DNA of 64,000 bases from Psychromonas sp. CNPT3 (GCF_000153405.2 NC_020802.1:55883-119882), one strand, 5' to 3'. Counted from the stretch's first letter, positions 42,914 to 54,046 are shown. Numbers and translations: made by a program. Notes: generated by a model from the sequence alone, not told the origin.

Positions 42914-42937
42914 AGACTTCTAGAAGTCTGTGTCTGT
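42914..42937 (-). promoter_or_regulatory. Tandem met boxes (MetJ operator) upstream of metJ
   Basis: Two adjoining 8-base boxes, AGACTTCT and AGAAGTCT, followed by a weaker third, GTGTCTGT. The MetJ consensus is AGACGTCT in tandem 8-base steps. The site lies 73-96 bases upstream of the metJ start, in the gap to cyaA, so it would control metJ itself. Confidence 0.83.
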
Positions 42938-42976
42938 TTTCGCTAAAATGTTACATATATACAATATATCAGTCTC

Positions 42977-45469
42977 TTATTGGTTTTTTATTGCCCCTTT
43001 AAAAGAGCGTAATGATAGTCCTTCTTGTGCTTCTAATTGAATATCATAAAATTGCGGTAAACTGAAGTTGATTGTATTGTTCGTATTATCACTTTGAGTG
43101 CGGTTCGATGCGTAAAAACGATTGACGCTTTTAACTAAATCATCTTTATTACCAGAGAAATGTTGAAATGTTTCTATTTCATTATCGACATTGGCAATGT
43201 AAACATTAAAACCATGTTCGTGATTTTCAAAAAAGAATTGGATCAAGCCTTCACTAAGATGTGATTCAATCATTTCTACGGTTTGTTCAAAATGTGTATT
43301 TCTTAAATTAATGGCACTAGAAGACACTTTTTTCTCAGAAATATGGCTGTAGATATCAACCGAGCTTTCTAAATGTTGTAGTGAAACGCCCGTACGCTCA
43401 AAGTAGAATCCAAATTTCTTGCCACCTGTCCATAATGTTTGTAATGATTTGCGCGAGGTAGTCGTTAGACGTAATTGTATAAATTCTTGTAGTTTCGTTA
43501 AAAAAGTATCGCTAAGTTGTTTTTTAAAGTGCCGACTGTAACTAAATATTTCTATTTTTTCAGGCTGTTTTGCATCTTGATGCATTTTCCCGAGCAAGGT
43601 GTTTAGTGCTTCAACAACGGAATAATTACTATTAAAGTGCAAGGTACGGACTTCGTTCCAAGAGTTTCGATAAATTAAATCGATACTACCGATCAAGCAT
43701 TCATCATTGATGCCATAAGATAGTACATTGCCTATTTCGTCATTGTTACTTTCGGTGGTGTCTTGCCAATGCTGAGTTGGATCTTTTTCGACATTTAAAA
43801 ATATAGCTAAGTGCTTGATTTCACACGGCTGGGTTAATGCTTTATTGGTTGCTTTTGCAATGCGCAAAGGGAATATTGAGTGCAGATCATCCATAAATTG
43901 GTTGAGTTTTGCATCCATAAGATCTGAGCCTTGATTATATAAATACAATTGTGTTTGTTTTTTATATAAACCATTAAAATGACACCAAGCAATTAATTTA
44001 GATAAATACTGGCTATGCATTAAAAGAGGCGTGTTGATTAAACTGTGGTTATCGAGAGAGCTGTTATACAAGTACCAACCGGGAGCATTATTACTTTTTC
44101 TGTTTTCGGGTACTTGAATAAAACTAAGATCAGGCTCGCTTAAATTATGTCTGCCATTGGCATTGATCAGATCTATTTTACCGGGAAGTTTTTCATGCGC
44201 GGCATAGAGTTTGCGAGATAATATCCCGAGATCTTCAACGCTGATGGATTCAGAGATATTATTACGACGTGCAAAGCTGTGTAATTTTCGATAACTTATC
44301 ATTAAGGCATCAAGTAATACATTTTGCGCTTTTTCTACGGCGCACACTTTCCAATTAAGGTGGTTATCTAAATCAAGGATCTGATTTTCATCCCACTGCC
44401 ACTGATTGATAAAGCGGTTTAATATGGTGCGTCGCCATGCTGTATTATTGTTATGGCAAGGTGTCGATAAATTTTCTTCGGTTTTAAGGTAAAAACAAGC
44501 CCTGACGACATCTAAACGTTTTAAGTCATCTATTTTTATCAAGTAATGTGTTACTTTTTCTAGCATTAAACAATACGGATCTAGTCTTTCGTCATAATGC
44601 GCTTGATTTTGAAAGCATCGTTTATATGACATGGCAACCAGTTCAGTATTTGGATATTCAGAAGAATAAGCTTCCATGAGAATGGTTTTTAAAACGGCTT
44701 TATAAGGTGTATCAATCCCTTTATAAAGTTGCCAAAGGGTTGCGCCAAAATACTCTTCTGCTGGTATACGGTAAAAGCCACCGAGATCGAGCCAATCATT
44801 TTCATTCAACTCTTTGTTTTTATATAGATTTTCTACGTATTCATTATAGTTTTTTTCGTGATCGATCGGAATAAGAGGCCATAATATACGTTTACCAGCG
44901 ACGCGCAGAGCGGTGCGATAAAATTCATCTAGCAGCAACATATGCTGTGAAGAGCCACAAGAATCACTGTTCATTCCCGCATTATTTTTAACTCTAAACT
45001 TATTATCTGGAATTAAGAAAAAGTTTAATTCAACATTAAACGTCTCAGCCCATGCCGTGATCAAGGTTGCTTTTTCATTTAATAATTGAATGCGTCTGCT
45101 GTCAATTTGATGGGGATAACAGATCCATATATCAAAATCACTGTGTGAGCATTGGCCGATTGAAGAAGTACTTCCCATGGCATATAAGCCGAGAATGTCA
45201 CAACTTTGAGACGTTTTGTAGAGTTTATCGACGTTTAAAAATTGTGAGAGAAGTTGAGTTTGTTTGGCAGTGATCTGGAATTGGCAAATGCCAATGGGTA
45301 CATCGCTATTAATATAACCGGGTAAATTGACTTGGTTATAATGTAGTAAAATAGGAAAGGTTTGAAATACGTTGTACTCATTTTCGGTCATTAAGACTTG
45401 TGCAGATTGGATCCGTAAGCGATTAAATTGATCAGCTTTATCACGTAATCTTTTAATTTCAGGATTCAA
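42977..45469 (-). CDS. cyaA: Class I adenylate cyclase
   Basis: An 830-residue cytosolic enzyme (E. coli 848) that makes cAMP for CRP signalling. The N-terminal catalytic domain has the nucleotidyltransferase motif GS at 99-100 with the acidic pair D111 and D113 in SDFDIWICY. The C-terminal half is the long regulatory domain. The start is TTG at 45469; no in-frame ATG lies nearby. E. coli cyaA also begins with TTG, which keeps expression low. AGG lies nine bases before it, and a CRP-like site lies 29 bases upstream. Confidence 0.96.
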   Translation of the reverse strand: MNPEIKRLRDKADQFNRLRIQSAQVLMTENEYNVFQTFPILLHYNQVNLPGYINSDVPIGICQFQITAKQTQLLSQFLNVDKLYKTSQSCDILGLYAMGSTSSIGQCSHSDFDIWICYPHQIDSRRIQLLNEKATLITAWAETFNVELNFFLIPDNKFRVKNNAGMNSDSCGSSQHMLLLDEFYRTALRVAGKRILWPLIPIDHEKNYNEYVENLYKNKELNENDWLDLGGFYRIPAEEYFGATLWQLYKGIDTPYKAVLKTILMEAYSSEYPNTELVAMSYKRCFQNQAHYDERLDPYCLMLEKVTHYLIKIDDLKRLDVVRACFYLKTEENLSTPCHNNNTAWRRTILNRFINQWQWDENQILDLDNHLNWKVCAVEKAQNVLLDALMISYRKLHSFARRNNISESISVEDLGILSRKLYAAHEKLPGKIDLINANGRHNLSEPDLSFIQVPENRKSNNAPGWYLYNSSLDNHSLINTPLLMHSQYLSKLIAWCHFNGLYKKQTQLYLYNQGSDLMDAKLNQFMDDLHSIFPLRIAKATNKALTQPCEIKHLAIFLNVEKDPTQHWQDTTESNNDEIGNVLSYGINDECLIGSIDLIYRNSWNEVRTLHFNSNYSVVEALNTLLGKMHQDAKQPEKIEIFSYSRHFKKQLSDTFLTKLQEFIQLRLTTTSRKSLQTLWTGGKKFGFYFERTGVSLQHLESSVDIYSHISEKKVSSSAINLRNTHFEQTVEMIESHLSEGLIQFFFENHEHGFNVYIANVDNEIETFQHFSGNKDDLVKSVNRFYASNRTQSDNTNNTINFSLPQFYDIQLEAQEGLSLRSFKGAIKNQ

Positions 45470-45497
45470 TCATTAGACCTATAGCGGTTGTATAAAG

Positions 45498-45513
45498 TGT
45501 GAGCATGATAACA
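45498..45513 (-). promoter_or_regulatory. CRP-like site upstream of cyaA
   Basis: TGTGA, six bases, TAACA (consensus TGTGA-N6-TCACA, nine of ten positions). On the minus strand it lies just upstream of a possible -10 element TATACA (45489-45494). CRP bound here would cover the -35 region and repress cyaA. CRP repression of cyaA is known in E. coli; here it is inferred. Confidence 0.55.
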
Positions 45514-45557
45514 CTATTTGCAATGGCTGGGAAATAAGCTAAATATGCAGGATCTTT

Positions 45558-45590
45558 GGCCATGTTACTTATAAAGAGAGAAACATGGCC
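45558..45590 (-). repeat. Inverted repeat between ygfZ and cyaA
   Basis: A perfect 9-bp stem GGCCATGTT/AACATGGCC with a 15-base loop, 23 bases after the ygfZ stop codon. There is no T run on either side, so it is either a Rho-independent-like pause or a binding site in the cyaA upstream region. Confidence 0.5.
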
Positions 45591-45612
45591 CTATACAACG
45601 AGACTTTGGTGT

Positions 45613-46587
45613 TTAATTATCTAATGGGTAAGGCAGGGCGACGAGATATAATGTAGATCCTTCAATTTCTTTTATTTGATATATATCATCAGCTTGGCTA
45701 TCTTTTGGTAAAACGGCCAGCACCTCAATATGTGCATCGCCATATTGGCAAGCCGAAATCACACTACCGATACGCTTCCATTGATTATTAAGTAGAAGTT
45801 GCAGCGTATCACCCGCTTTAGGTGCACAACTTGCGTGCCCACTTAAAATAAATAACGCACGTTTATTCGCACCTCTATATTTAGCGCGTGCTATTGTTTC
45901 TTGACCAATATAACACCCTTTGGTGAAGCTTATGCCATCGAGCGCTTGAAGATTTAACATTTGCGGTATAAATTTTTCGCTGTTTATCTCTTCAATAAAA
46001 GCCATACCGGCTGCAATATTCATGGCATTCCATAAGCTATCGTCATGGTAGGTTGCTTTATCTTCTAATTGTTTCAAGAGCGCACTGCCTTGTTCCTTTT
46101 TAAGCACTAATAAATAGCGCAGAGAAGGGGTCAGTTGTTTACTTATATGCATACCATTAGGCAGTAATAGCCCAGATTTTGATATGTTTTCTGTTGTTAA
46201 CTCTTGGCTAATGAAATCACTAGATTTTTCACCTAATAATGTAATCGCTTGATATTCACTATCTTTATGAATTTTTACTTTTGAAAACGCAGCGTATTTT
46301 TGTAAGGCGGTAAGTTGTTTTTCGGTTACTGAGCTAGGTTGTAGAAAAAGCACTCTGTCTTCTAATAAAATGACATGAAATAAACTACAGACTTTGCCTT
46401 GGGGTGTGCATTGTGCGGCTAATGTCTGTTCTCCTATCTTTAGGCTATTGATATCACAGGTTAATTGTCCCTGTAAAAACGAGATCCTATCCTCACCTTG
46501 TACTGCGATAACATCCCAGCTATCTAGGGGGCATATAACAAGATCAGCTAATTGACTAATATTATCTAATTGATTAAGTTTAAGCAT
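45613..46587 (-). CDS. ygfZ: Folate-binding protein YgfZ
   Basis: A 324-residue cytosolic protein (E. coli 326) of the GcvT-like fold. It binds tetrahydrofolate and supports iron-sulfur enzymes such as MiaB. The hallmark K-G-C-Y-x-G-Q-E is present as TKGCYIGQETIARAKYRG near residue 228. It is divergent from sdhE-ygfX, the same neighbourhood as in E. coli. Confidence 0.95.
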   Translation of the reverse strand: MLKLNQLDNISQLADLVICPLDSWDVIAVQGEDRISFLQGQLTCDINSLKIGEQTLAAQCTPQGKVCSLFHVILLEDRVLFLQPSSVTEKQLTALQKYAAFSKVKIHKDSEYQAITLLGEKSSDFISQELTTENISKSGLLLPNGMHISKQLTPSLRYLLVLKKEQGSALLKQLEDKATYHDDSLWNAMNIAAGMAFIEEINSEKFIPQMLNLQALDGISFTKGCYIGQETIARAKYRGANKRALFILSGHASCAPKAGDTLQLLLNNQWKRIGSVISACQYGDAHIEVLAVLPKDSQADDIYQIKEIEGSTLYLVALPYPLDN

Positions 46588-46716
46588 TTGTGCCTCATAT
46601 ACTGTGATTATATCTTTTTATAATGGTATCGCTCACAAGGTGATTTGTCAGTACTTGTTGTTAATAAATTTTTGTTGCTATGATATATAGATATCTTATT
46701 TTAAAAGGCAATCAAA

Positions 46717-46968
46717 ATGCAGGAAGAGATCAATAAATCACGTTTATTATGGGCTTGTCGTCGAGGTATGTTGGAGCTAGACGTTTTATTTATGCCCTTT
46801 GTTAAAGAAGCGTTTGATGATTTAAAATATTCGCAGCAACTTACTTTCCAACGCTTGTTAACGCATGAAGATCCGGATCTTTTTGCGTGGTTTATGGGCC
46901 ATGATAAATGTGTCGACCCAGATCTTGCTGATATGATCCATGTCATCTTGCAGCGCGTTAAAGCATAA
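46717..46968 (+). CDS. sdhE: FAD assembly factor SdhE
   Basis: An 83-residue cytosolic helical-bundle protein (E. coli 88) needed for covalent attachment of FAD to succinate dehydrogenase and fumarate reductase. The RGMLELD motif, which contacts the flavoprotein, is at residues ~16-22. It overlaps ygfX by 29 bases. Confidence 0.95.
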   Translation: MQEEINKSRLLWACRRGMLELDVLFMPFVKEAFDDLKYSQQLTFQRLLTHEDPDLFAWFMGHDKCVDPDLADMIHVILQRVKA

Positions 46969-47380
46969 CATAAGGGTACAGCCCTCGTTATATGCGGGGT
47001 GTTGTGTTTTTGGTCTGTACCTCTTAATCATTCTAGTGCTTATTAGTCATACAGACTTGTCTTGGTTTAATGTGCCATTATATTTGTTGTTGTTTTTATG
47101 GGCGTTGCAAGACGCCAAAAGGGTCGCACATCGTCATTATCAATTACAATTAAGTGATGATGGCGATTTAAAGATAAGAGATGAGCAAGGGATCGCGTGG
47201 GTTGGAAAAATTAAAACGTCTTCTTATTATAATCGTTTTTTCTTAGTGTTACATTTGCAGCCAAATAAGCATTTACTGCAAAAAAGAACCTCTTATTCAA
47301 TATTGATTTATCGGGATGCGTTGAGCCCTCCCGAATATCATCTATTGGCGCGACTAATCAATAGTGAGCACCAAGTTTAA
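46940..47380 (+). CDS. ygfX: YgfX-family inner-membrane protein
   Basis: A 146-residue protein with two adjacent membrane helices (~18-38 and ~43-60) and a soluble C-terminal domain. YgfX is always linked to sdhE; it has been reported both as a helper of flavinylation and as the toxin CptA of a toxin-antitoxin pair. The ATG lies inside sdhE, so translation is coupled. Its end overlaps the nadB stop region by four bases on the opposite strand. Confidence 0.85.
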   Translation: MSSCSALKHNIRVQPSLYAGCCVFGLYLLIILVLISHTDLSWFNVPLYLLLFLWALQDAKRVAHRHYQLQLSDDGDLKIRDEQGIAWVGKIKTSSYYNRFFLVLHLQPNKHLLQKRTSYSILIYRDALSPPEYHLLARLINSEHQV

Positions 47381-49014
47381 AGTGTTTCTTTTTCAACGGG
47401 GGTTAAAATGGTGGGTTTAGGATCCTTTAATAAATTAGGATGATCTAGATTGTAATGTAAGCCACGACTTTCTTTACGCGCGGTTGCACTACGGATGATA
47501 AGCTCAGCCACTTGTACTAAGTTTCTTAGTTCTAGTAAGTTATTACCCACTTTAAAGTTACTATAATACTCATTAATTTCTCGTTGCAACATTTGTACTC
47601 TGTGTTTGGCGCGCTCTAAGCGTTTATCAGTACGCACAATCCCCACGTAATCCCACATAAATAAACGCAGTTCATGCCAGTTATGTTGGATCACTACCTC
47701 TTCATCTGAGTTGGTTACTTGACTCTCATCCCAGATTGGAATGTTGACTTTTTTGCGTTTATTACAAAAAGTTAAGCGATTAATAATGTCTTTTGCACAA
47801 GCATGCGCATAAACAATACACTCTAAAAGTGAATTTGATGCCAGGCGATTTGCACCGTGTAATCCGGTATAAGTCACTTCACCAATGGCATATAAGCCAT
47901 CGACATCTGTTTGACCATTATGATCGATCATAACACCACCACAAGTGTAGTGTGCCGCAGGGACAATTGGCATGGGTTGGTGAGCAATATCGATACCAAG
48001 TAATAAACAGCGACGATAAATAGTCGGGAAATGCTTCACAATAAATTCTTTGGGCTTATGGCTGATATCTAAATACATACAATCGGCGCCCAGACGTTTC
48101 ATTTCAAAATCAATCGCACGAGCAACAATATCGCGAGGCGCAAGCTCTCCACGTTCATCGAAATCAGGCATAAACCGCGTGCCGTCAGGGCGTAGTAGTA
48201 AGGCACCTTCTCCGCGTAAAGCTTCGGTCAGTAAAAAGTTTTTTGCGTCCGCGTGAAATAAACAAGTGGGATGAAATTGATTAAATTCCATATTCGCGAC
48301 GCGGCAACCACTACGCCATGCGAGCGCAATACCGTCGCCACTTGATACATCCGGATTACTGGTATATTGATATACTTTACTTGCACCGCCTGTTGCTAGT
48401 GCAACAAAACTTGCTTGGATAGTTTCAACGCACTCCGCAGAGCGGTTCCAAACATAGGCACCTAGCACTCGGTTTGCAGGTAGTTTTAATTTACGACTGG
48501 TGATCAGGTCAATGGCGTTGTAGCCTTCCATTAAGGTAATGTTTTTATGTTCTTTTACTGCGCTCAGCAGTGTATTTTCTACTTCTTTACCGGTCGCGTC
48601 TGCGCTGTGTAATATACGGCGATGTGAATGTCCGCCTTCTTTAGTGAGGTGATATTGCGTTTTACCGTTCGCATCGACTTCGGTATCAAATTCTACACCG
48701 GTATCAATAAGCCATTCGATACTTTCTTTGGCATTACTAAGCGTAAATCGCACTGCGTCTTCATCACATAAACCTGCGCCCGCAATTAAAGTGTCATTAA
48801 CATGGTGATCCACTTTATCTGTTTCAGAAAAAACAGCCGCTATACCGCCTTGTGCATAATAGGTAGAGCCTTCTGCTAGCTTACCTTTACTTAAGACGTT
48901 AACTTTTGCGTGTTTAGCTAATTTTAATGCAAGTGATAATCCCGCTGCACCCGCACCAATGATAAGAACATCACAATGATGTTGTTGATCTATTCTGGGT
49001 TTACTTTTATTCAT
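47377..49014 (-). CDS. nadB: L-aspartate oxidase
   Basis: A 545-residue flavoenzyme (E. coli 540) for the first step of NAD synthesis, oxidising aspartate to iminoaspartate. The N-terminal FAD motif is [16 protein letters not shown] (~15-30). The active-site motifs [14 protein letters not shown] and HPTCLF are present, as is [26 protein letters not shown]. It is divergent from rpoE, as in E. coli. Confidence 0.98.
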   Translation of the reverse strand: MNKSKPRIDQQHHCDVLIIGAGAAGLSLALKLAKHAKVNVLSKGKLAEGSTYYAQGGIAAVFSETDKVDHHVNDTLIAGAGLCDEDAVRFTLSNAKESIEWLIDTGVEFDTEVDANGKTQYHLTKEGGHSHRRILHSADATGKEVENTLLSAVKEHKNITLMEGYNAIDLITSRKLKLPANRVLGAYVWNRSAECVETIQASFVALATGGASKVYQYTSNPDVSSGDGIALAWRSGCRVANMEFNQFHPTCLFHADAKNFLLTEALRGEGALLLRPDGTRFMPDFDERGELAPRDIVARAIDFEMKRLGADCMYLDISHKPKEFIVKHFPTIYRRCLLLGIDIAHQPMPIVPAAHYTCGGVMIDHNGQTDVDGLYAIGEVTYTGLHGANRLASNSLLECIVYAHACAKDIINRLTFCNKRKKVNIPIWDESQVTNSDEEVVIQHNWHELRLFMWDYVGIVRTDKRLERAKHRVQMLQREINEYYSNFKVGNNLLELRNLVQVAELIIRSATARKESRGLHYNLDHPNLLKDPKPTILTPVEKETL

Positions 49015-49089
49015 GACACTATATGCTCTGCATGGAAGGAAATATGAACAGGTAGTTTATCTAAAAATTCATTTATTTAAAAATGGTTT

Positions 49090-49118
49090 GGAACTTTCTT
49101 TTATAATTCGGGTCATAA
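49090..49118 (+). promoter_or_regulatory. Sigma-E promoter of rpoE-rseABC
   Basis: GGAACTT, a 16-base spacer, then TCATAA. The -35 is a perfect sigma-E element and the -10 is close to TCAAA/TCTGA. It lies 49 bases before the rpoE start, which fits the known autoregulation of rpoE. Confidence 0.87.
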
Positions 49119-49166
49119 TAGTGAATGCCAAATTAGGCTCACATCAATAATAGGTAGAGAAGCTCG

Positions 49167-49745
49167 ATGAGTGAGCGTGATTTAGATCTTCAATTAATCC
49201 AGCGAATTCAAGGTGGAGAGCAGCTTGCTTTCACATTGTTGGTTAGAAAATATCAAAATAGGATCGCTAATATATTAACGCGTTATATTCGTAATAGTGG
49301 CGATATACCTGATGTTGTGCAGGAAGTGTTTATTAAAGTCTATAAAGCACTGCCATCATTTAGAGGGGAAAGTGCCTTTTATACTTGGTTATATCGGATC
49401 ACGGTGAATACCGCGAAAAACTATTTAACCAGTCAAAGTAGGCGTCCTCCTCTTTCGGATATCGATGCACTTGAGGCCGATCATTATGATGGGTCGGATG
49501 CGTTGCGTGATATTTCTTCTCCGGAAGCGCTATTGCGCTCAGAAGAAATAAAAACAGTGATATTAAATGCGATAGCGCAGTTACCTAGCGAACTTAAGGC
49601 TGCTATCACACTAAGAGAGCTGGAAGGAATGAGCTATGAGAATATTGCACAAATTGAAAATTGCCCAATAGGAACGGTTCGTTCGCGTATTTTTAGAGCG
49701 CGAGAAGCGATCGATAAGCAATTACAACCTTTATTAGAAGCTTAG
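49167..49745 (+). CDS. rpoE: Extracytoplasmic stress sigma factor RpoE (sigma-E)
   Basis: A 192-residue group 4 sigma factor (E. coli 191) that directs the response to envelope stress. Region 2 contains the DVVQEVFIKVYKALPSFRGESAFYTWLYRI core. Region 4 has LREL-EGMSYENIAQIENCPIGTVRSRIFRAR, which reads GGAACTT. It heads the operon with its anti-sigma factor and regulators, under a sigma-E promoter. Confidence 0.98.
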   Translation: MSERDLDLQLIQRIQGGEQLAFTLLVRKYQNRIANILTRYIRNSGDIPDVVQEVFIKVYKALPSFRGESAFYTWLYRITVNTAKNYLTSQSRRPPLSDIDALEADHYDGSDALRDISSPEALLRSEEIKTVILNAIAQLPSELKAAITLRELEGMSYENIAQIENCPIGTVRSRIFRAREAIDKQLQPLLEA

Positions 49746-49756
49746 TTGGAATGATT

Positions 49757-50299
49757 ATGAATGAACGTAATGAACAGCTATCTGCCTTAATAGATAATGA
49801 GTTAGATAATCAAAAGACATTAGATTCTTTACTGCAAAATACTGAGCAGCAAGATACTTTTTCTCGATATCATTTAATTGGGGATATTATGCGCGCAGAG
49901 ACGCCTGATATTTTACTCGATATAGATATCAGTGCGCAGGTTTTAGAGCAGATAAAGAGCCAAGGTGATTGGGTGGATATGACGCCTGAGAGCTTGCCGA
50001 CGCCAAAGAAAAATAATGTATTAAAATTTACAAAACGTTTTGGGCAGTATGCCATTGCAGCCTCGGTGGCAGGGGTTGTGGTCCTAACGAGCTTTATGAC
50101 ATCTCAAACCAATACAGAAACTGATACGGGTTTAGAAATATTAAGTACCGTACCTTTTGGTGGATCAGCAAGTCCGGTGAGTTTAATGGCTGAGCCTCGC
50201 ATTTCGAAAGAGATGGTTCAAGAGCGTAATGAACATTTAGAGGCATTATTAAAAGATCATCAATTACAAATACAAATAGAACCTCAAATTTACCCTTAA
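49757..50299 (+). CDS. rseA: Anti-sigma-E factor RseA
   Basis: A 180-residue single-pass inner-membrane protein. The N-terminal cytosolic part (LSALIDNELDNQ... HLIGDIMR) binds RpoE, a membrane helix lies at ~95-115, and the periplasmic part is ~65 residues. Stress proteases DegS and RseP cut it to free RpoE. I chose the ATG at 49757, six bases after GGA; the earlier in-frame ATG at 49751 touches that ribosome site. Confidence 0.93.
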   Translation: MNERNEQLSALIDNELDNQKTLDSLLQNTEQQDTFSRYHLIGDIMRAETPDILLDIDISAQVLEQIKSQGDWVDMTPESLPTPKKNNVLKFTKRFGQYAIAASVAGVVVLTSFMTSQTNTETDTGLEILSTVPFGGSASPVSLMAEPRISKEMVQERNEHLEALLKDHQLQIQIEPQIYP

Positions 50300-50317
50300 T
50301 GTGAGTATGCTTAGCTG

Positions 50318-51316
50318 ATGAAAAAATTGAGAGACGCGCTTTGCATTGCTTGGGCTTTTTTGTTTTTGACAACAAGTGTCTTTGCACAAGGTAATGTTGA
50401 GCCTGTTGTGGCGAAAGATAAAAAATCCAAGGCCAAAACGGCAATTGTGTATTTACAGCAAATGCAACAAGCGTACGCTGATAAAAATTATGAAATTTTG
50501 TATTTTACTAATGTACAAAATAAAGTTGAATCGATGCAACTTTTGCATGGGGTGATCGATGGTGAAGAGCTTGCGTATGTCCGTTATCTAAATGGTGCTA
50601 TCCGTGAAACTTTACAGTCTAGTAAGCAGATCAGTTATTTTGAGCAAGGTCGTCAACCTTATACATTAGAAGCACGTATTGATAAGAGTGTTTTTGCTCA
50701 GATTGCGCATTTTAATTATCAAGCGGGCCTAGATAGCTATGACTACATTATTGTAGGTAAAGGACGCATTGCGGGTAAAAGGGCACTTGCTATCCGTTTA
50801 CTTAGCAAGGATCCGTACCGTTATAGTTATGTTATATGGTTAGATATAGAAACCTCATTACCTTTGCGTTTAGATACGCTGAGCAGTAGCAATTTAATAT
50901 TAGAGCAAGCACAAGTCGTTTCATTATATGTGACCGAAGATGTTAACCCTTGGCTGATAAAAGTAAGCCAGCAACGCTTGCCTCAATTAGTCCATATAAA
51001 CGTGACGCAAAAAAAATCATTATGGAAATTAAACTGGTTACCGCCAGGCTTTAAAGTTCTAAAATGTGATCGACATAAATTGTCATCAAATGAGAGTGCG
51101 TTTATTTCATATATCATGCTCAGTGATGGCATTGTGCGAATTTCAGTTTATATCTCACCGATTAAAGAATTTATGGATAAAGAGAAAATCATTCAACACG
51201 GTGCTATGTTAATTTATTCTTCGCAACAAGGGGCTGTGGAAATGACGGTTATTGGAGAGATCCCAATAGCGAGCGCGCAGCGCATTGTAAAATCGATGAG
51301 TAGAGAAAAATCATGA
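50318..51316 (+). CDS. rseB: Periplasmic sigma-E regulator RseB
   Basis: A 332-residue periplasmic protein (E. coli 318). A signal peptide covers ~1-23 (cleavage near VFA-QG). Its LolA-like and C-terminal domains bind RseA and block DegS until they sense lipopolysaccharide or misfolded porins. The order rpoE-rseA-rseB-rseC is standard. It overlaps rseC by four bases (ATGA). Confidence 0.95.
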   Translation: MKKLRDALCIAWAFLFLTTSVFAQGNVEPVVAKDKKSKAKTAIVYLQQMQQAYADKNYEILYFTNVQNKVESMQLLHGVIDGEELAYVRYLNGAIRETLQSSKQISYFEQGRQPYTLEARIDKSVFAQIAHFNYQAGLDSYDYIIVGKGRIAGKRALAIRLLSKDPYRYSYVIWLDIETSLPLRLDTLSSSNLILEQAQVVSLYVTEDVNPWLIKVSQQRLPQLVHINVTQKKSLWKLNWLPPGFKVLKCDRHKLSSNESAFISYIMLSDGIVRISVYISPIKEFMDKEKIIQHGAMLIYSSQQGAVEMTVIGEIPIASAQRIVKSMSREKS

Positions 51317-51762
51317 TCCAAGAAAGCGGTAAGATAATTGAGATCAAAGAAGTTGATCATAAAAAAGTGGCCATTGTTGAATGTATCTCGCGATCTGCAT
51401 GTGGCACGTGTCATCAAAGTAATGTGTGTGGTGTCGGCGTCGTTGCAAAGACGTTTTCGGAAAAAACCAATCATTTTTCGGTTACTTATAAAGAAGGCAT
51501 GCAGATAGACACTATGGTCGATTTGCAGATAAGTAATGCGGACCTCTTTAAAACGGCTTCTTTTGTATATCTCTTACCTTTATTGTTCTTTATAGGCAGT
51601 GCATTAATAGCCCAATATCTCTTTCTATTAGATGAAAGTGCCATTATTCTGATATCTGTTACCTTTATGGGACTTGGTTTTGTCTTTATGCGTTTTATTA
51701 GTCGCCGTCTTTTTTCTAAAAAGCAATATATCGAAGTGATCACGCCCATATCCGCGCAATAA
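51313..51762 (+). CDS. rseC: Sigma-E operon protein RseC
   Basis: A 149-residue inner-membrane protein with two membrane helices (~75-95 and ~100-120). The N-terminal cytosolic segment has the cysteine cluster C-x6-C-x2-C-x5-C in CISRSACGTCHQSNVCG. Related proteins (Rnf/SoxR-reducing systems) suggest a redox role. It is the last gene before the rRNA operon 3 promoter, 64 bases away, and no terminator is visible between them. Confidence 0.92.
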   Translation: MIQESGKIIEIKEVDHKKVAIVECISRSACGTCHQSNVCGVGVVAKTFSEKTNHFSVTYKEGMQIDTMVDLQISNADLFKTASFVYLLPLLFFIGSALIAQYLFLLDESAIILISVTFMGLGFVFMRFISRRLFSKKQYIEVITPISAQ

Positions 51763-51825
51763 ACGCGCACTTTGTTTGCTTATTATGCGAACGCTTCTTT
51801 ATTTCAAAATTAGTGTAATAAACGC

Positions 51826-51853
51826 TTGCCAATGTGACTTAGATCTCTATAAT
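51826..51853 (+). promoter_or_regulatory. rRNA operon 3 promoter P1
   Basis: TTGCCA (51826-51831) and TATAAT (51848-51853) with a 16-base spacer and the GCGACCCC discriminator, as in operon 2. Identity between operons 2 and 3 begins only ~10 bases before the -35, so upstream activation sequences differ. Confidence 0.85.
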
Positions 51854-51937
51854 GCGACCCCACAGACACAGCAAGTAACGCGAGTTACCGCGGTGTTTGG
51901 TGAGACAACGATTTGATTATTAACTTAAATTAAAGCG

Positions 51938-51965
51938 TTGACAAATCTCACTGGTGACGTATTAT
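51938..51965 (+). promoter_or_regulatory. rRNA operon 3 promoter P2
   Basis: TTGACA (51938-51943), a 16-base spacer and TATTAT (51960-51965), the same as P2 of operon 2. Two single-base differences from operon 2 lie between P1 and P2 (GCGGTG for GCAGTG; ACAACG for ACAATG). Confidence 0.78.
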
Positions 51966-51984
51966 ACGCACCTGCCGAAAGGCA

Positions 51985-51996
51985 CGCTCTTTAACA
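51985..51996 (+). promoter_or_regulatory. boxA element in the operon 3 leader
   Basis: CGCTCTTTAACA, with the same surroundings as the operon 2 leader. The leader to 52227 contains no gene. Confidence 0.85.
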
Positions 51997-52227
51997 ATTT
52001 AATCAAACAATCTGTGTGGGCACTAGATGATGATTTCAAAAAAGTCCTTATGGTGATTTTGCTTTGCAACTTCATTAAGAGGACAAAAAGAATCAATATC
52101 AGTGACACACGAATTAATTCATTAATTCAGAATAACAACAAGTACTTTTCACTAGTTGATTAGTTACTTAGTTTTAGTCAGTAATATTGAGTCGCATTGT
52201 TGGTAACAACATTGCAAATTAAACTTT

Positions 52228-53772
<1,545 letters not shown>

Positions 53773-53841
53773 TACGAAAGAAACACGTTTAGTGTCCACA
53801 CAGATTGTTTGATTAGAATGATAAAGCGCACAAAGTTCTTG

Positions 53842-53917
53842 GTCCCCATCGTCTAGAGGCCTAGGACACCGCCCTTTCACGGCGGTAACAGGGGTTCAAA
53901 TCCCCTTGGGGATACCA
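53842..53917 (+). tRNA. tRNA-Glu (TTC) in the 16S-23S spacer of operon 3
   Basis: Identical to the tRNA-Glu of operons 1 and 2. Just after it, from ~53920, the spacer sequence differs completely from operons 1 and 2 for ~90 bases, then rejoins them near the boxA. Confidence 0.98.
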
Positions 53918-54034
53918 AAGTCTGGACATTTAAAAAGATTATTAATCTTTTTAAACATCAATATGATGACGTAAAAACAAAATCACTTTATAAATGTTTA
54001 CTTATTAAATATTTATAAAGTGTTTTTTTAACAC

Positions 54035-54046
54035 TGCTCTTTAACA
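54035..54046 (+). promoter_or_regulatory. boxA element in the spacer of operon 3
   Basis: TGCTCTTTAACA is kept although the DNA on both sides differs from operons 1 and 2. In operons 1 and 2 the bases before it form the hairpin ACTTGATAA/TTATCAAGT; here ACTTTATAAAT/ATTTATAAAGT forms an equivalent hairpin with another sequence. Confidence 0.85.

Noticed and set aside
46717..47380. Novel toxin-antitoxin pair
   Set aside because: The pair is sdhE-ygfX, a conserved housekeeping neighbourhood; a toxin role for YgfX (CptA) has been reported but is not new.
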